In this document: in pieces, positions 24,101 through 35,296 of the stretch | How positions within the stretch are numbered: position 1 is the stretch's first letter | Layout: each line of letters opens with the position of its first letter | Assembly (NCBI GenBank): GCA_010094045.1 | Contig: ML986644.1 | Location: forward strand, 187,040 to 251,039 | Direction of reading: 5' to 3' | Source: Lojkania enalia | Lineage: Eukaryota; Ascomycota; Dothideomycetes; Pleosporales | DNA length: 64,000 nucleotides | The notes under the pieces: model-generated | The model's database searches: none | What the model was told of the DNA's origin: nothing | The model's input: the letters and a program-made list of their open reading frames with translations, nothing else | Position numbers and translations under genes: made by a program

Positions 24101-25653
24101 TCGGCTAGGGTAGGAGAATGCGACGTTCTTCATAACGATATTCGTATCAGCAGAGACATCGGGCTCTTTCAACCCTGATATGTCTGCAGGTTTCGAGTCG
24201 ATCGTGACAAAAAGCTCCGTTGCGGCCGTCGCTGCCTTTGCAATAGCGATAATAGGGCCAGCAAGTCGTCCGATGTTCATGACCGCCATCATTACCGAGA
24301 ATAAAACTCTAATTTAATTAATACAGAGCTGTTCCTACTTTCTTCTCAGGTAAATACTTACACAATGATATCGCCAATATCATCAATATGTCCACGATCA
24401 AACTGTCTTATGCCGAACCAAAAGGTAAGACCAAAGGTGCCATACATAGCCAGCATCGAAGGAGACATCATGAGGCCCATGAGAGGTGCAACTCTGCTCT
24501 CATTCTTCGCTGCCTTAGCCAACAGCTCCTCATGTTGTCTTGCCAATTTTGCTTCGGCCCCGAAAGCAACAACAATTCGGATGGATGAAAACATCTCGAA
24601 TGCTAATGCAGACGCATCTTCGTGTATATTCTCAGTCACTTTATGTATCTTGATGAAGGGTGGCACAAGCGAGCCATACACAATCAAGATGAACGGAAGT
24701 GAGGCGCTCGCCACGAATGTGAGAAGCCAACTTTTAACAAATGAGATGACGTATAGGCCTATTGTGAATGCTAGGGACTGAAATAGCATCGCGAAATGCT
24801 GCGATATCGCGAGTTGGATTGTGTTCGACGACGTTGTGATACGAGTAGACACTTTACCGGGGGAGATGGTATCGATTACGCTGACAGGTTGAACGAACAT
24901 TGCACGCACATATGCTAATCTCAGAGCAGCGGAGATTCGAAGCCCACTGATTCGGATCGTAAGCTATGAATGTCAGCAATGAAAGGTGTGTGTGGGGAGA
25001 ACAGTCGAATATGCGTACCATTGAAAGATAGGACAGCACAAACTTCCCAATAAACAAATAGAAAATGTAAAGCCTATTTTTCTTCCTGTTAGCAATGGGT
25101 AGGTGGAGAAAACGATGGTGAACAGGGCTCAGCGAATGGCAAATGCAAAAAGAGGAGCATACGCATTCTTGTTTGCAGAAGACTGGAACCGCTCCTTCGT
25201 GACACCAGACCCAGGAACAAAGTACCCGGTGAAGTCGCTAACGAGGTTGCCTACGAGAATCAGTAGAATTACCGTATTGCTGACTAGCAAACGCACCGAA
25301 GACAATGAACATGAGCGGCATGGCTATCCCAGCACCGATCGACGTCATACAAGAAACTCCCATGAGGAACCAGTCGAAAGCAGTACCGTATGTCAAAACT
25401 CTCTTTGCATATATCAGCATTTCACTCTCGGTATGCTGAATGCCCTAACGCTTACAAAGTAGTTCCCCAAGCCTGCCTGAGGCTTTTTCTTCTCCTTGTC
25501 CTTTACATCGTTCGTTCCCTTATTTTCAGCTGTCTCTGCCACCAGATCTTTCTCGGTACTTGCGGCTGAAGCGATCTGAATATCCTGCTCGACGGCGTCG
25601 GTGGCAACACTCGCTTTCGGTCGCACCGGTTTACTGCTCTTGAAAATTGCCAT
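21129..25653 (-). CDS. Full-size ABCB (multidrug resistance / P-glycoprotein type) ABC transporter
   Basis: Nine exons on the minus strand (25653..25456, 25402..25297, 25250..25163, 25073..25019, 24963..24362, 24308..22302, 22250..22135, 22085..21265, 21155..21129) give 1339 residues. Order is TMD1-NBD1-TMD2-NBD2. NBD1 has Walker A GPSGSGKST, signature LSGGQRQR and Walker B LILDEATSAID; NBD2 has GSSGCGKST, LSGGQKQR and LLLDEATSSLD, so both sites look competent. NBD1 has an insertion of about 45 charged residues (KSKESNSKSKKKPDEE region) between Walker A and the Q-loop. The last exon encodes only CQAQALDR, completing the typical YWQMCQAQALDR end. These plasma-membrane pumps export hydrophobic compounds using ATP. 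The gene has 2 kb of upstream non-coding DNA and no neighbouring biosynthetic genes, so a general detoxification role is likeliest. Confidence 0.95.
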
Positions 25654-25736
25654 TATGCAGGATGAATTTCGAAGGAACGGTTTAACAAGCACCCATACTC
25701 CATAGAATAACAATGAAATAACAAACAAGGCCAAAG

Positions 25737-25745
25737 CCTTATATA
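25737..25745 (-). promoter_or_regulatory. TATA box of the ABC transporter gene
   Basis: TATATAAGG on the minus strand lies 84-92 bp upstream of the start codon at 25653. Confidence 0.5.
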
Positions 25746-27355
25746 GAGAAGACGAGAAAATGGGTGCCTGAAATGACTATCCCCTTGGCTGGGCCAAGAC
25801 GTAGATCCAAGCTGGGTTAGAGTCTGGGAAATGCACACCAGTACTCCAGACGACAAAGCAAGATGCGAGGAAGGCGTACGAAACGAGTGTATATTTGGCG
25901 ACAGAGTGCGAGTATTATTATAGCCCGCCGCTCATAGGCCGTTGTCGTCTTCGTATGCGCAAGCAATCCATCTTGGCAAAGAAGGGGCTCCGCCGTTTAA
26001 AGCGATCGAATGCGAACGGGCCCGCGGGTCCGAGGACCCGGAGATAAATCGAGCACGCGAAAAGGTGCGGTGTGAACGATGATGAGCACCTATCTTTGTA
26101 GAAAAGATTGTCATATCAAGTAATAATTCATCACAATAATATAAGCATGTGTGACTCGAGGACATCATCAGAGCGCCTTTACGACAAGCAAAGAGCGTAC
26201 AGTTCCAGCTCACGTGTTGTAAAAGGCCGGATGTCGGTGCCTCGGACGGCCCGGCGAGGTTCCGACTTGACGACTCCCCCGCCCCGCGCCTTGTGACGGC
26301 CGCCCCCTGTCTATCTCCGTCACAGTGCGAGCGCCCTCACCTCTGCCATATCCAAGGATGGAAGGGATATCAGCAAACCTGCGTTATCTTTGGTGAAGTC
26401 CTGACAATCTCTTCTAGATGATATCACATCAGAGTGAATCACACCACGTCAGTATCTCATTACCTGAGCAATCTCCATTTCAAGTTTAGGTAAAAGGTCT
26501 TGGCCAGTTTCTTTTCCCGTTTAGGTAATTTTGATGTAGATTTAGCTCCAAACCTAAAGTTCAACTATACGCTTAGTCTAGCATAAACTATGAATCGGTT
26601 GATTGCAGGCATCCTACGTACCATCTACATCGAGAAGAAAGTCCATGCGACGTGATCTGGCCATCAGCGTTTCAACTTGTAAGCTTATGCGTACATACAT
26701 CCGTGTGGCAAGTCCATTACTTCTTTTATGCCCTCATGAGAATGAAGAGTTTGCGTAGAGCTATGCACCAGGCCCATAGCCCTCATTTTTGTGACTGTCC
26801 TTTCTTTCAACCTCCTCCATATTGGATCGAGAAATAATACTTTCCGTTTGCAAATTCAGAACCCTTCACTAATGAGTCTTCTACTAATTTAGGTGTTTGT
26901 CTCTATATATAAGCCCGCAAAGTAATGTGTAATAATGATACTCTCCCACCCAAAATCTCTTTCATAGACTATCTTTTCCATTGATATCCAAGAAGACTTA
27001 CTGTTTAATCATAGCTAAGTACTATCTTAACAAAATGCTTATTGTGAGACATAATTCGAATTATTTTTAGTTCTCATCTTGAATCATGGTGTCGTGATTG
27101 CCGTGAACGCCCTCTGAGCGATCAAGAGAAATCAATGCAATCCCAAGAAGGGAGAGACGTCGATGGAGCGAAACGCAAACGCACTGAAATTGGGCCAACA
27201 GATTCAGAGCTTATGTGATAGACATAGGAAAGATTTATCCAGGTGACATATTATTTTCTAGATATCTACGGCGGCTCTAAGTTGATCTAAGCTTTCAAAT
27301 ATCTCGACAAGTTGTGCAACCATGTGATTCGCAGGACATATTGTTATTACGGTGT

Positions 27356-27463
27356 ACCTAGTAGATAGTGTTGCAAAAAAAAATTAGAAAAAGGAATGAA
27401 AAGATTCGGATGGACCTAGTAGATAGCGTTGCAATAAAAAAAAGGAATGAAAAGATTCCGATG
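27356..27463 (+). repeat. Imperfect tandem duplication of about 57 bp
   Basis: Two adjacent copies, 27356-27412 and 27414-27463, share ACCTAGTAGATAG-GTTGCAA at their start and AAAGGAATGAAAAGATTC at their end. They differ by a short deletion in the A-run and a few substitutions, so the duplication is fairly recent. It lies about 200 bp beyond the 3' end of the unknown gene at 27660. Confidence 0.85.
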
Positions 27464-27659
27464 TATGCCAGGAGGTGATGACATTGAGCCACACTAATAT
27501 CAGTACTTGTATCGCTTACATTCAGCTTCATTGAGACAATAAAATATACAATTTTCCACACCTATGCACTACTAAGCGGACTATTAGAGCATTACACTTG
27601 TCTCCAAAACCCCATCAATTGCATACATGTATATCTACTCCCACGTTCCATAAGCTACT

Positions 27660-29114
27660 TCACTTTTTCGCAACCCAGATTCCGTACTTCTTCTTTTTCC
27701 TCTTAATTTCGCTACTCGGCTCCCACTCCCGGTCCGACCAGTCGTTACTATCCTGGTCTGACTCCTCGTACTGCACAGGCTTCCTCTCTTTCAATCTTCT
27801 TGGAGAATCAAGATCGACTCCTCCCCTAGAGAATCTGTCTAATCCACCTAGTGAGCCAAGGATTTGCGTTTCTCGAAGAAGCTCCTCAGTTCCGCTGCGT
27901 TCTTTCCGAGGCTTGACGGGCGTGCGAGGAAACTGGACAGGACGCCTTTGAGGTGAGAGTGATAGAGATTTCTGAAATCGCAAGTCGGGAACAATACTGG
28001 GGCCGTAGGAAGTGTAGCTGTCCTCATTCCCATCTTCAAAGAAATAGGGAGACATAGCAGCATGAGTCGGCTCATTCCTTGGCAGTTGTAGAAATGGACT
28101 CGGGTTCATGGGAACAGCTCGTACTTCCGGCTTTTGAAAGTCAGCTGTAATCCATGTTCAGCATGTATCTGAACTTACCATGTCTCTCTTTACTATACCT
28201 TCTGCTGCGGCCCTATAAATGAGTCGGCTTGAAAGGTCTAATCCAAGCTGAGCGCTTAGACTCAAGTTTGCCGGCTTCGAGAGCTATACCTTACTCAGAA
28301 CATTTGAAGTAAAGTCATATGAAATGCACTTACTTTGCCTAATTCTGGTGTCCCAATTTGCACTGGAGAGGCTTCTGTAGACCTTGCAGTGTGCGTATCC
28401 TTGTTAATAGGCTCTTTTTGAACAATCGCTAGGCCCGAAGACCTCTCCTTTCGGTACCCATTCCAACTTTGGGCAGCATGCCGTGCTTTGGTTTTTTCGG
28501 CTATTGTAGGTCGTTCTGTAGCCAATTCTTGCACGGCAGCTTCCTTCAGTCGACGGACATAGTCGTGGACTGAAGGTGGGCTAGAGCTTCCAAGGGGGGG
28601 ATCCAAGGCGTAGCAGTGTGAAGCCACAGCAGGACTTATTAGAGCTGGCACCTGTTCTTGCAAAGTTCCCTGACGAGGCGATTCCCCTTGATGCGTTTCC
28701 CAAGTGCACCCTGGACTGGGACGCTCCGCGCAGGAACTCTTCGACTTCACCCTTGGTGCATGCGGGTCTTCCTTGGTCACAAAATGAACCCATATATGCA
28801 TCACTTTTCCAGCAGCTCCAAAATAAGCTTCTTGCTCCCAGAGCGCTTTCACGACCCTGTTGTCGCGGTTTGCGACTGTTTTGTTCCCTAAGTGAATATG
28901 CGCATTGAAAAGATCTGGGCTCTTGAATAGGCCTTCGTATGCTCGAGCGAGGAGGTTCTGTGCTGAGAAGTTAGTCGGTCTTGCAATCGATGTAGAGAAG
29001 TAAGCAAAGAGAAAACGCCACATTGTAATTCATAAGGCAGTGGCTGGGGAGCCGTAGGCCGATAGTATTTGTATCGAAGTCGTGGACTACAATCTCTAGG
29101 TGCGGATATGCCAT
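27660..29114 (-). CDS. Fungal protein of unknown function (430 residues)
   Basis: Minus-strand exons 29114..29022, 28957..28334, 28283..28179 and 28130..27660 keep one frame. Intron 1 has a GACTAAC branch site and intron 3 a GCTGAC branch site. The N-terminal part (MAYPHLEIVVHDFDTNTIGL, then NLLARAYEGLFKSPDLFNAH) looks like a folded domain; residues 80-240 are Ser/Pro-rich and charged; the C-terminal 150 residues contain a low-complexity region ending in KRKKKKYGIWVAKK, a possible nuclear localisation signal. I do not recognise the family. The consistent splicing and composition support a real gene. The GT-GGCG donor of intron 1 is weak, so that join is the least certain. Confidence 0.68.
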
Positions 29115-30023
29115 TTTGAATGTGGTGTAATACACAGCGTATAGGCTGATGTGGAGAAGAAGTGAGGTGTGTTTGTTTGAATGGAGGGGTTGTGTGTGTT
29201 GAATTTTATGTGCGGGTTCCCGACACCGTAGCAACGGTTGCGATGGGGAAAGGCAGGATGTCAATTGCGTTCAGAGTAGGCAGTGAGTGAAAGGGTTGGT
29301 AGCTTCCACTGGCAAACTCAACAAACCGAAAGAAAAGCACTTCTATCCCGCACAAAAGAACGACTATCAAGCGTAGACGCCACTTACTCCTTTCATGGCT
29401 TGCACCTTCACTTTCATACAATCATCTTCTCTCCTCTTATTCCTTTAAAAATAAATGGCGTTGAGGTTGGAATGTTCAGACCGGACAGAACCGACTGCGT
29501 CACGGCGAAGTGGTGCGTGCGCACATATTTGGACTTAAATTGACATCGTCAAACATCGATGAGGGATTTAGCTTGGCTAGAATAATGAAAGGATGAGGTG
29601 CTAGTTGAGGGATGCCGATGTCAAAGTCCAAAGAGTAGTATCTCGGAGAACCACCCCGAGGAGGGAATGAGATGTATTAAAGCTTAGGGAGATTGCGATA
29701 TGAATAGAAATAATAGGTTGTGGCTGCGGGAACGCTCGATGTAGCCACAGAGAATTTGACTTAAAATTGTGGGTATTCAAGGATGAGAGATGAAAATGCA
29801 TCATACTTAATAAGTCGATGGACTAGTAAGAGACAGAATGCTGAGAGTGGGGATTATGTCGAACGGAATAAAGGACTGATAAATTGATATTTTATCCATG
29901 AAAAGGAGACTGCTTATATGAGTAGTAACTAGGAACGGCAAATAATTGATAAAAAATAACTCATATAAATGAAGCAAGTGAAGACTATTTACTAAGCCGG
30001 AGATTTGAAATCTTATGGTATAT
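29115..30023. other. Intergenic region, no gene seen
   Basis: AT-rich; separates two minus-strand genes. Confidence 0.6.
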
Positions 30024-31118
30024 TTAAGCTTGTGGTACAGCTTCTACCATCGTTTTTAATTTTTCTTTCAAGCCTTTTTTCGTCTTCCGTGCCTTCAAAG
30101 CCTCGGCGGTAGATATGCAGATCCACCATATCATGAATAAAACGCCAAAAGCAAGGCTCCATGCAATAGATTCTATACTAAACCACTCAAATAACCCTAG
30201 AGCTTTCTTTAGACCTTTGTTATCCGTATCCCACAATTGCCTTCCACCGAGTATGACCTGCATTGCGCTCAACGAGACACTGAATAGTGCAAACATAAAC
30301 AAAACTACCGGGAAAAATCGTTGAAAGTATGCACCATAGCGTTGTTCGTACCGATTGCGATGCCACTTGCGGAGGTAAAATGCGGAGAAGAAGTTCAAAG
30401 AGTCGAGACATAATTCGCCGAATCGCCATCGTATATTTACTGCGGCATCCGGGAGCTCGTCAAAAGCCATGATGAACCTCGTGAATTCTTCAAAAGAGAT
30501 ACCGTCAAATGATCCAAGTAAATCTAGTTTTCGTGCTAGATTGAAATCGGAGCGGTGTTGGATGAGCCGAGCATATGATTTGAGGAATCCCAAAGATGTC
30601 ATCCGAAGCCTTTGTCTCTCTTCTGGGCTAATGCTATTGTTTGATGTGTCGAGTAGATACTCCCAAAATGCGTAAGAACAAAGGTACAGCGGTAAAGGTT
30701 TTATAAAGATGATGTTGTCGGTCCACACGCAATGTAGCGTAGGGTCTTCCGTGACCTGTATCCTGAAATCGATCGTAACATGTTCGCTGAGTGGTTTGAG
30801 ATCTATGGTAGGTCCTGACCACCAAAGTTTCTCGCCTAGCCTATCCATAGGGGTGGTATCGATGTCTGCTAGACAGTGAGTGATCACTTGGCATGAGTCT
30901 AGTGGAATGCGAGGTGCATCTGGTAAAGTCTGATCTGGGACATGGCTTTTCAGGAAACGCGACTTTTCAGCTGAGCGATACGTATATGTCAGAGTCGTGC
31001 AGAGCTGGGATGCCTCTTCAAAGGGTGGGATGTTAGTCAATATTGCCGTTGTTGTGCTGGATCGCGATACGGTTGCCGTGGGACTCGGTGATGTGGATGC
31101 AGAAAACTCTTCAGCCAT
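30024..31118 (-). CDS. Fungal membrane protein with two C-terminal transmembrane segments, possibly DUF6601 family
   Basis: A single exon encodes 364 residues starting MAEEFSASTSPS. A Ser/Thr-rich N-terminus is followed by a soluble region with RIPLDSCQVITHCLADIDTT, EKLWWSGPTIDLKPLSEHV and a possible Trp/Tyr-rich segment (PLPLYLCSYAFWEYLL). Two hydrophobic segments lie at about 269-291 (FFPVVLFMFALFSVSLSAM) and 317-339 (IAWSLAFGVLFMIWWICIS), with a basic C-terminal tail. This architecture matches a fungus-specific family I recall as DUF6601, with unknown function; that name should be checked. No partner genes are evident around it. Confidence 0.78.
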   Translation of the reverse strand: MAEEFSASTSPSPTATVSRSSTTTAILTNIPPFEEASQLCTTLTYTYRSAEKSRFLKSHVPDQTLPDAPRIPLDSCQVITHCLADIDTTPMDRLGEKLWWSGPTIDLKPLSEHVTIDFRIQVTEDPTLHCVWTDNIIFIKPLPLYLCSYAFWEYLLDTSNNSISPEERQRLRMTSLGFLKSYARLIQHRSDFNLARKLDLLGSFDGISFEEFTRFIMAFDELPDAAVNIRWRFGELCLDSLNFFSAFYLRKWHRNRYEQRYGAYFQRFFPVVLFMFALFSVSLSAMQVILGGRQLWDTDNKGLKKALGLFEWFSIESIAWSLAFGVLFMIWWICISTAEALKARKTKKGLKEKLKTMVEAVPQA

Positions 31119-31607
31119 CGAAGACTAGAGGCACAAGGGGGCAATGAGGTTGTGACGAGTGCCTTAGAAGTGAGGGTTAGAATTAAGTCAAAACCTGATG
31201 AGGGGTTTCTGGCATTGGTCCTGTGAAATACGAGCTGGCGACAACCGCTAGCAGGGGTTATGAATGTCAAGAGACTCTATTGGTCCGAGCCTTCGCACTG
31301 CCACGCTTTAGCCTAGAGCGGCATCTTAGCTGAAGGACATACCTTGAGCTGGCATGCTATGGTCTTTCACAAATTGCTGGATACGAAATGCCTAGGGTGG
31401 GTAAAAGAGCATAAAAGCTGCGGTGGTATTGAGGGGTTGTTACGCTAACGACGTGATATCATCCGTTAAGACAAACAACTTCATTATACTGTCACTTTAT
31501 ACTAGAAACCTTTGCTCTGCAGCTTCTCTGTCACCAAGTCGTTTCTCTAATCTGCCCACTCATTATCAGACCAACTAGCAAAAGGCACCGGAAGCGACCT
31601 CTGCAGT
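31119..31607. other. Divergent intergenic region
   Basis: The gap of about 490 bp between divergent genes at 31118 (minus) and 31608 (plus); it presumably holds both promoters. Confidence 0.6.
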
Positions 31608-31916
31608 ATGCTCTTTATGGTCATCGAGCGATTTCATTCGGGCGTTCCTACATCTGTCTACGAACGCTTCCGATCAAAAGGCCGACTGGCGCCGGAAGGG
31701 TTGTCATATGTTTCTAGCTGGGTTAGCACCGATCTGACGCACTGCTATCAACTGATGGAGACTGGACAGAAGGAATTATTGGACGAATGGGTGGGGAACT
31801 GGAGGGATTTAGTGGACTTTGAAATCGTCCCTGTTATCACTTCGGCCGAAGCGAATGTAAAGGTATTGGAACTGAAGAAGTGGGTAGAAGGAAAAGTGGA
31901 AAATGAGGGTGCGTGA
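31608..31916 (+). CDS. DUF3303 family protein, bacterial type
   Basis: A single intronless exon encodes 102 residues: MLFMVIERFHSG, VYERFRSKGRLAPEGLSY, SSWVSTDLTHCYQLMETG and WRDLVDFEIVPVITSAEA. This is the full length and motif order of DUF3303 (Pfam PF11746), small dimeric alpha-beta-barrel-like proteins found mainly in bacteria, with unknown function. The lack of introns and compact size among intron-rich neighbours suggest acquisition by horizontal transfer, possibly old. The start at 31608 is where the family normally begins. Confidence 0.82.
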   Translation: MLFMVIERFHSGVPTSVYERFRSKGRLAPEGLSYVSSWVSTDLTHCYQLMETGQKELLDEWVGNWRDLVDFEIVPVITSAEANVKVLELKKWVEGKVENEGA

Positions 31917-34395
31917 AAAGAGGCTGTAGAGCTGGCGTCCTACCTAAGCCCTTACTGTTGCTAGATATCGAGTAATGGGTAGGCATGCATGACGCTACCC
32001 TTGTCCAACATTCTAGCCGATCCGTCATGCGTTTGCTTCTGATCTATATGGCGTAGTTGGTTTATCTGACAGGCTCGGAACCTTCTTTGCTAATGCCAGA
32101 AGGCACGACTAGATGAGGGAACTTTCTGCCGTGCCGTCCCTCCGCAGCAGTTAGTGAATGAGTGGCAAAAATTAACAAAAAATATTATTTTCAGAAACTA
32201 TACCAATAATGAAGCTGCCGGTTGATTAGCATGATATATGCTTCTCATTCTTTAGCTCCCGGTGCCAACAATGAAACACTCTGTGTGCCGTATGTACGCC
32301 GCATTAGCCAGTGTGTAGAGCCCTGAATGGAACAACCATGTACATATTTCCATCTGTCGTAGGGGCTCAGCTTCCTTGCTCCAGAAGCGGTAGAGATGCG
32401 TCTTAGAAACCGAGAGACCAGGCATCCAGTTTTTTTTATGGCGGTGTGTAGAAGAAAGAGAAATGCATCACACTTGACGCCGGAACCTTGGAAAAGATCG
32501 AGGAAAGAACGAATCAACAATATCAACATCCAAATACCAACGGATTAACGACATTTGAAAGAACAACTCATCATCCTCGCCGCTCCTTTGCATCTCGTAG
32601 TTGCCGGCTCTTGGGGAATTCATCTTCCCACTGAGCTGATGCTGCATGCTGCCAAATCCAAGTTTGCCGTACTACGCGCCGCTGTGCCGCAACTCAACCG
32701 ACGCGACATGATATTTCATCGAGGCCGCTTGCTTTGCCGCCATGTGTCTAGGATCCACTATGATGGAAGCTGATTACTATTTTCTCCCCATTCGGCTTAT
32801 GTGAGTACCGATCAAGAGCGCTGGGTGCTTTGGTATGTCGCCGGCTGGCTGAGAGATGCATTGACAACAAAGCGTCTCTAAAATTTTCGAGTTGAAGAAT
32901 TGACCTGGATTAGAGAGCAGGCATACTATGCACCTCACATCATAATCGCACGCTCCAGATGTAGGTGAAGCCACCTTGTCTTTGATTCACCATTCTTTGT
33001 TCTGGATGCTTCGTTAGCACTGAATGGGACCGCGTGGGCCAAAACCTCCCCAATTGCGCCCGCGACTGTCAACAGAAGTCGATTTGCATGATTTATGGCA
33101 ACAGAAATGGCAGGTTGTATTTTATATCGTCGCGCCACAACTATGATTACTAGAACATTGATTGGTTACACTGCTGGTTCGGAGAATAAATATCGAATAG
33201 GCGCTATAGGAGAAGACATGCTCAACCTAAGGAGAGAATCAGCTTTACGAAGCGGCGCAAATCGAACTGTAGTTGAGAGGCGTGGATCTGCCAACTCATC
33301 TTTAGCTGGCCCGCCATTCATGCTCTGCGCCCACCTCAGATGATCAACCCACAAGCGACGACTCACTGAAGACTTCATTGCGGCACGTATCGCTGACTGA
33401 GTCACTCAGCTTCGCCATGCATCCTTCGGCAAACACTCTTTCGACCTCTCGCGCCATTACGCTCACCAGCACACGGCAGGGTCGGGAGGTTGGTGCTCAT
33501 GGCCTTGTGACTTCGGAATCTGCATGCTCAATCCCCCTCATTACTCGGACGGACACGATGAGACGAACCTCGACGGAACCCCGGCAGATAAGTACCTGTC
33601 AAAGAAGACAAGACTTGTAGTTTTGTAGAAAACGGACCTTGGTATTGGTAGGAGCTGCCGGCCATGGATCGCTCATGTTTTCGCACGAAACGAAAAAACG
33701 GCGTCGCAAGTTTCAAGGGGCAAGGAAACGAACGCGCGCAAGCCACAGGGGCCACAGGGTCACAGAACACGAGACCCGTTAAACGCACCATGCTGTTTTT
33801 GGCTGTTTCTTCTGTCGGTTCTGCAAATGCTCCGAATGTAGCGTAATTAACGCGCACAGGCTGTAGGTCGCTCTGTTTCTATGCTACTAATACTCATTTC
33901 GTCCACGTCGACCATATCGCATAATGATTCAATCGTTTCGAAACCCCGGGAATGCCACCTCTCCACAAACAAGAAATTACCGAGCCCGCAGCATGGGTTC
34001 CTTTTGTTAGATTTGTCAAGGTTGCGATTGGCGCGGCGTTCTTCAGCCCAACAACCCTAGCTTCCTCAAGCACAAAGGCGGCGGTGATGGACTGCGGTTG
34101 TGCAAGGTGCCTGATCCTGCTAGAAGTGTGGTGAGCAGTGCAGCACCCCTGATGATATTACGCCCCCCATGGGCGTGGCTGGCCATCACTCTGCCTCCTA
34201 TCTATATATTCGCGGGGACCGTGTCGCAGGTTGTTAGATACACCGACCACGACGGCCTCCGTTCTGTCTCATGTCTAGCAAAGTCCAGCTTGCATATTCC
34301 CGTGTTTACTCGTTATATAAGGCCATTCACGCGGAACCTAGGTCGTATTCGATAAATCCGACAAATCAACGCAACATTTCCAACCTCAAAGCACA
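31917..34395. other. Long intergenic region, no gene seen
   Basis: The 2.5-kb gap has only short frames on both strands without recognisable content. The last 80 bp form the promoter of the small protein gene at 34396. Confidence 0.55.
34314..34320 (+). promoter_or_regulatory. TATA box of the small-protein gene
   Basis: TATATAA is 76-82 bp upstream of the ATG at 34396 and supports that this small frame is transcribed. Confidence 0.5.
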
Positions 34396-34836
34396 ATGTC
34401 TCTTCCATCTAGATCACCTTATGGCTTGCCGGCAACTCCAAGGCCGATGCAATCACCATTTGGCTTGCCAGCAACCCCAAGGCCAGTGCGGATGGCATAC
34501 CCTCTCGATACATCTTTCCACGGGCGCCGAGTAGACTCAGCTACACATTCACCTACGATTACACCCGATGTTGTTATATCCGAAAAGAATGGCGTCCTCA
34601 TCGACGGTCGACGACACGGGCGAGAAACCATGATCTTCGCGCAAGCTACAATCCCGCTCAGTCCAGCAACTACAGCACCTTCATGCGAACCCGAACCTTT
34701 CTACGATCCAGTACAGAAGCGCAGTGTCTTCGCAAGGCTGTTTTGCTGTTTCGGCCGGGAAGAAAGAATTAGGAGAAGGAAGGCAAGGGACCTGGAATTC
34801 GAAAAGCCAGAAAACCTCCATTGGACAGAACTATAA
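34396..34836 (+). CDS. Small unknown protein with duplicated GLPATPRP motif and a Cys-Cys/basic segment
   Basis: An uninterrupted frame of 146 residues starts MSLPSRSPYGLPATPRPMQ. A 39-bp unit is repeated twice (34414-34452 and 34453-34491), giving SPYGLPATPRPMQ and SPFGLPATPRPVR. Near residue 117 FARLFCCFGREERIRRRK combines two adjacent cysteines with a basic cluster, as in S-acylated peripheral membrane proteins. No signal peptide or transmembrane segment is visible. Coding status is supported by the TATA box, the frame's length and codon composition; function unknown. Confidence 0.6.
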   Translation: MSLPSRSPYGLPATPRPMQSPFGLPATPRPVRMAYPLDTSFHGRRVDSATHSPTITPDVVISEKNGVLIDGRRHGRETMIFAQATIPLSPATTAPSCEPEPFYDPVQKRSVFARLFCCFGREERIRRRKARDLEFEKPENLHWTEL

Positions 34837-35296
34837 CATGTCGAACAAAAAGAAGCAACATGTTTCGTTCCTTCGGAGTCCGAATTTTATGCCGAGCAAT
34901 ATCGTTCGCACATGCAACCCCTCCACACACCCTCCACGTTTCTTATGTTTTGGGGCCACATTGTCGGTCTCGTGTTTCTACCTGGTCTCATTGGACATTC
35001 GCTAGAGTTTTTCTTTCTTTGTATCACTTTTGGTTAGATGGTGTTGTGTCCTGTATATTCCCTTTTCACTTTCATGCATAGCGTTGGAGTTTGGGCATTG
35101 CTTGCAAATAATGATGTAAGATCTGATGATTGCTCGATGCATCTCGCGTCGGTAATCATAAATGAACGCTAGCTGCGGGAGTTGGAGTACGCACAGGGTT
35201 TAGATAGATACCCAGACTGATAAAACTTAAACAATGAACCCCAAAATAAAATTGCGAACTGTAGAATCCTGATCACCCTTGCATTGAATGTGCTGT
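34837..35296. other. Convergent intergenic region
   Basis: Between 3' ends of the small-protein gene and the F-box-like gene; no gene seen. Confidence 0.6.

Larger units (their letters stand above)
25654..27659. other. Intergenic region upstream of the ABC transporter, with a local duplication
   Basis: No gene seen in 2 kb. Contains a GC-rich segment at about 26.2-26.3 kb and the imperfect tandem duplication described separately. Confidence 0.6.

Noticed and set aside
21129..25653. ABC transporter as part of a secondary-metabolite cluster
   Set aside because: No polyketide synthase, peptide synthetase, terpene cyclase or tailoring genes lie nearby.
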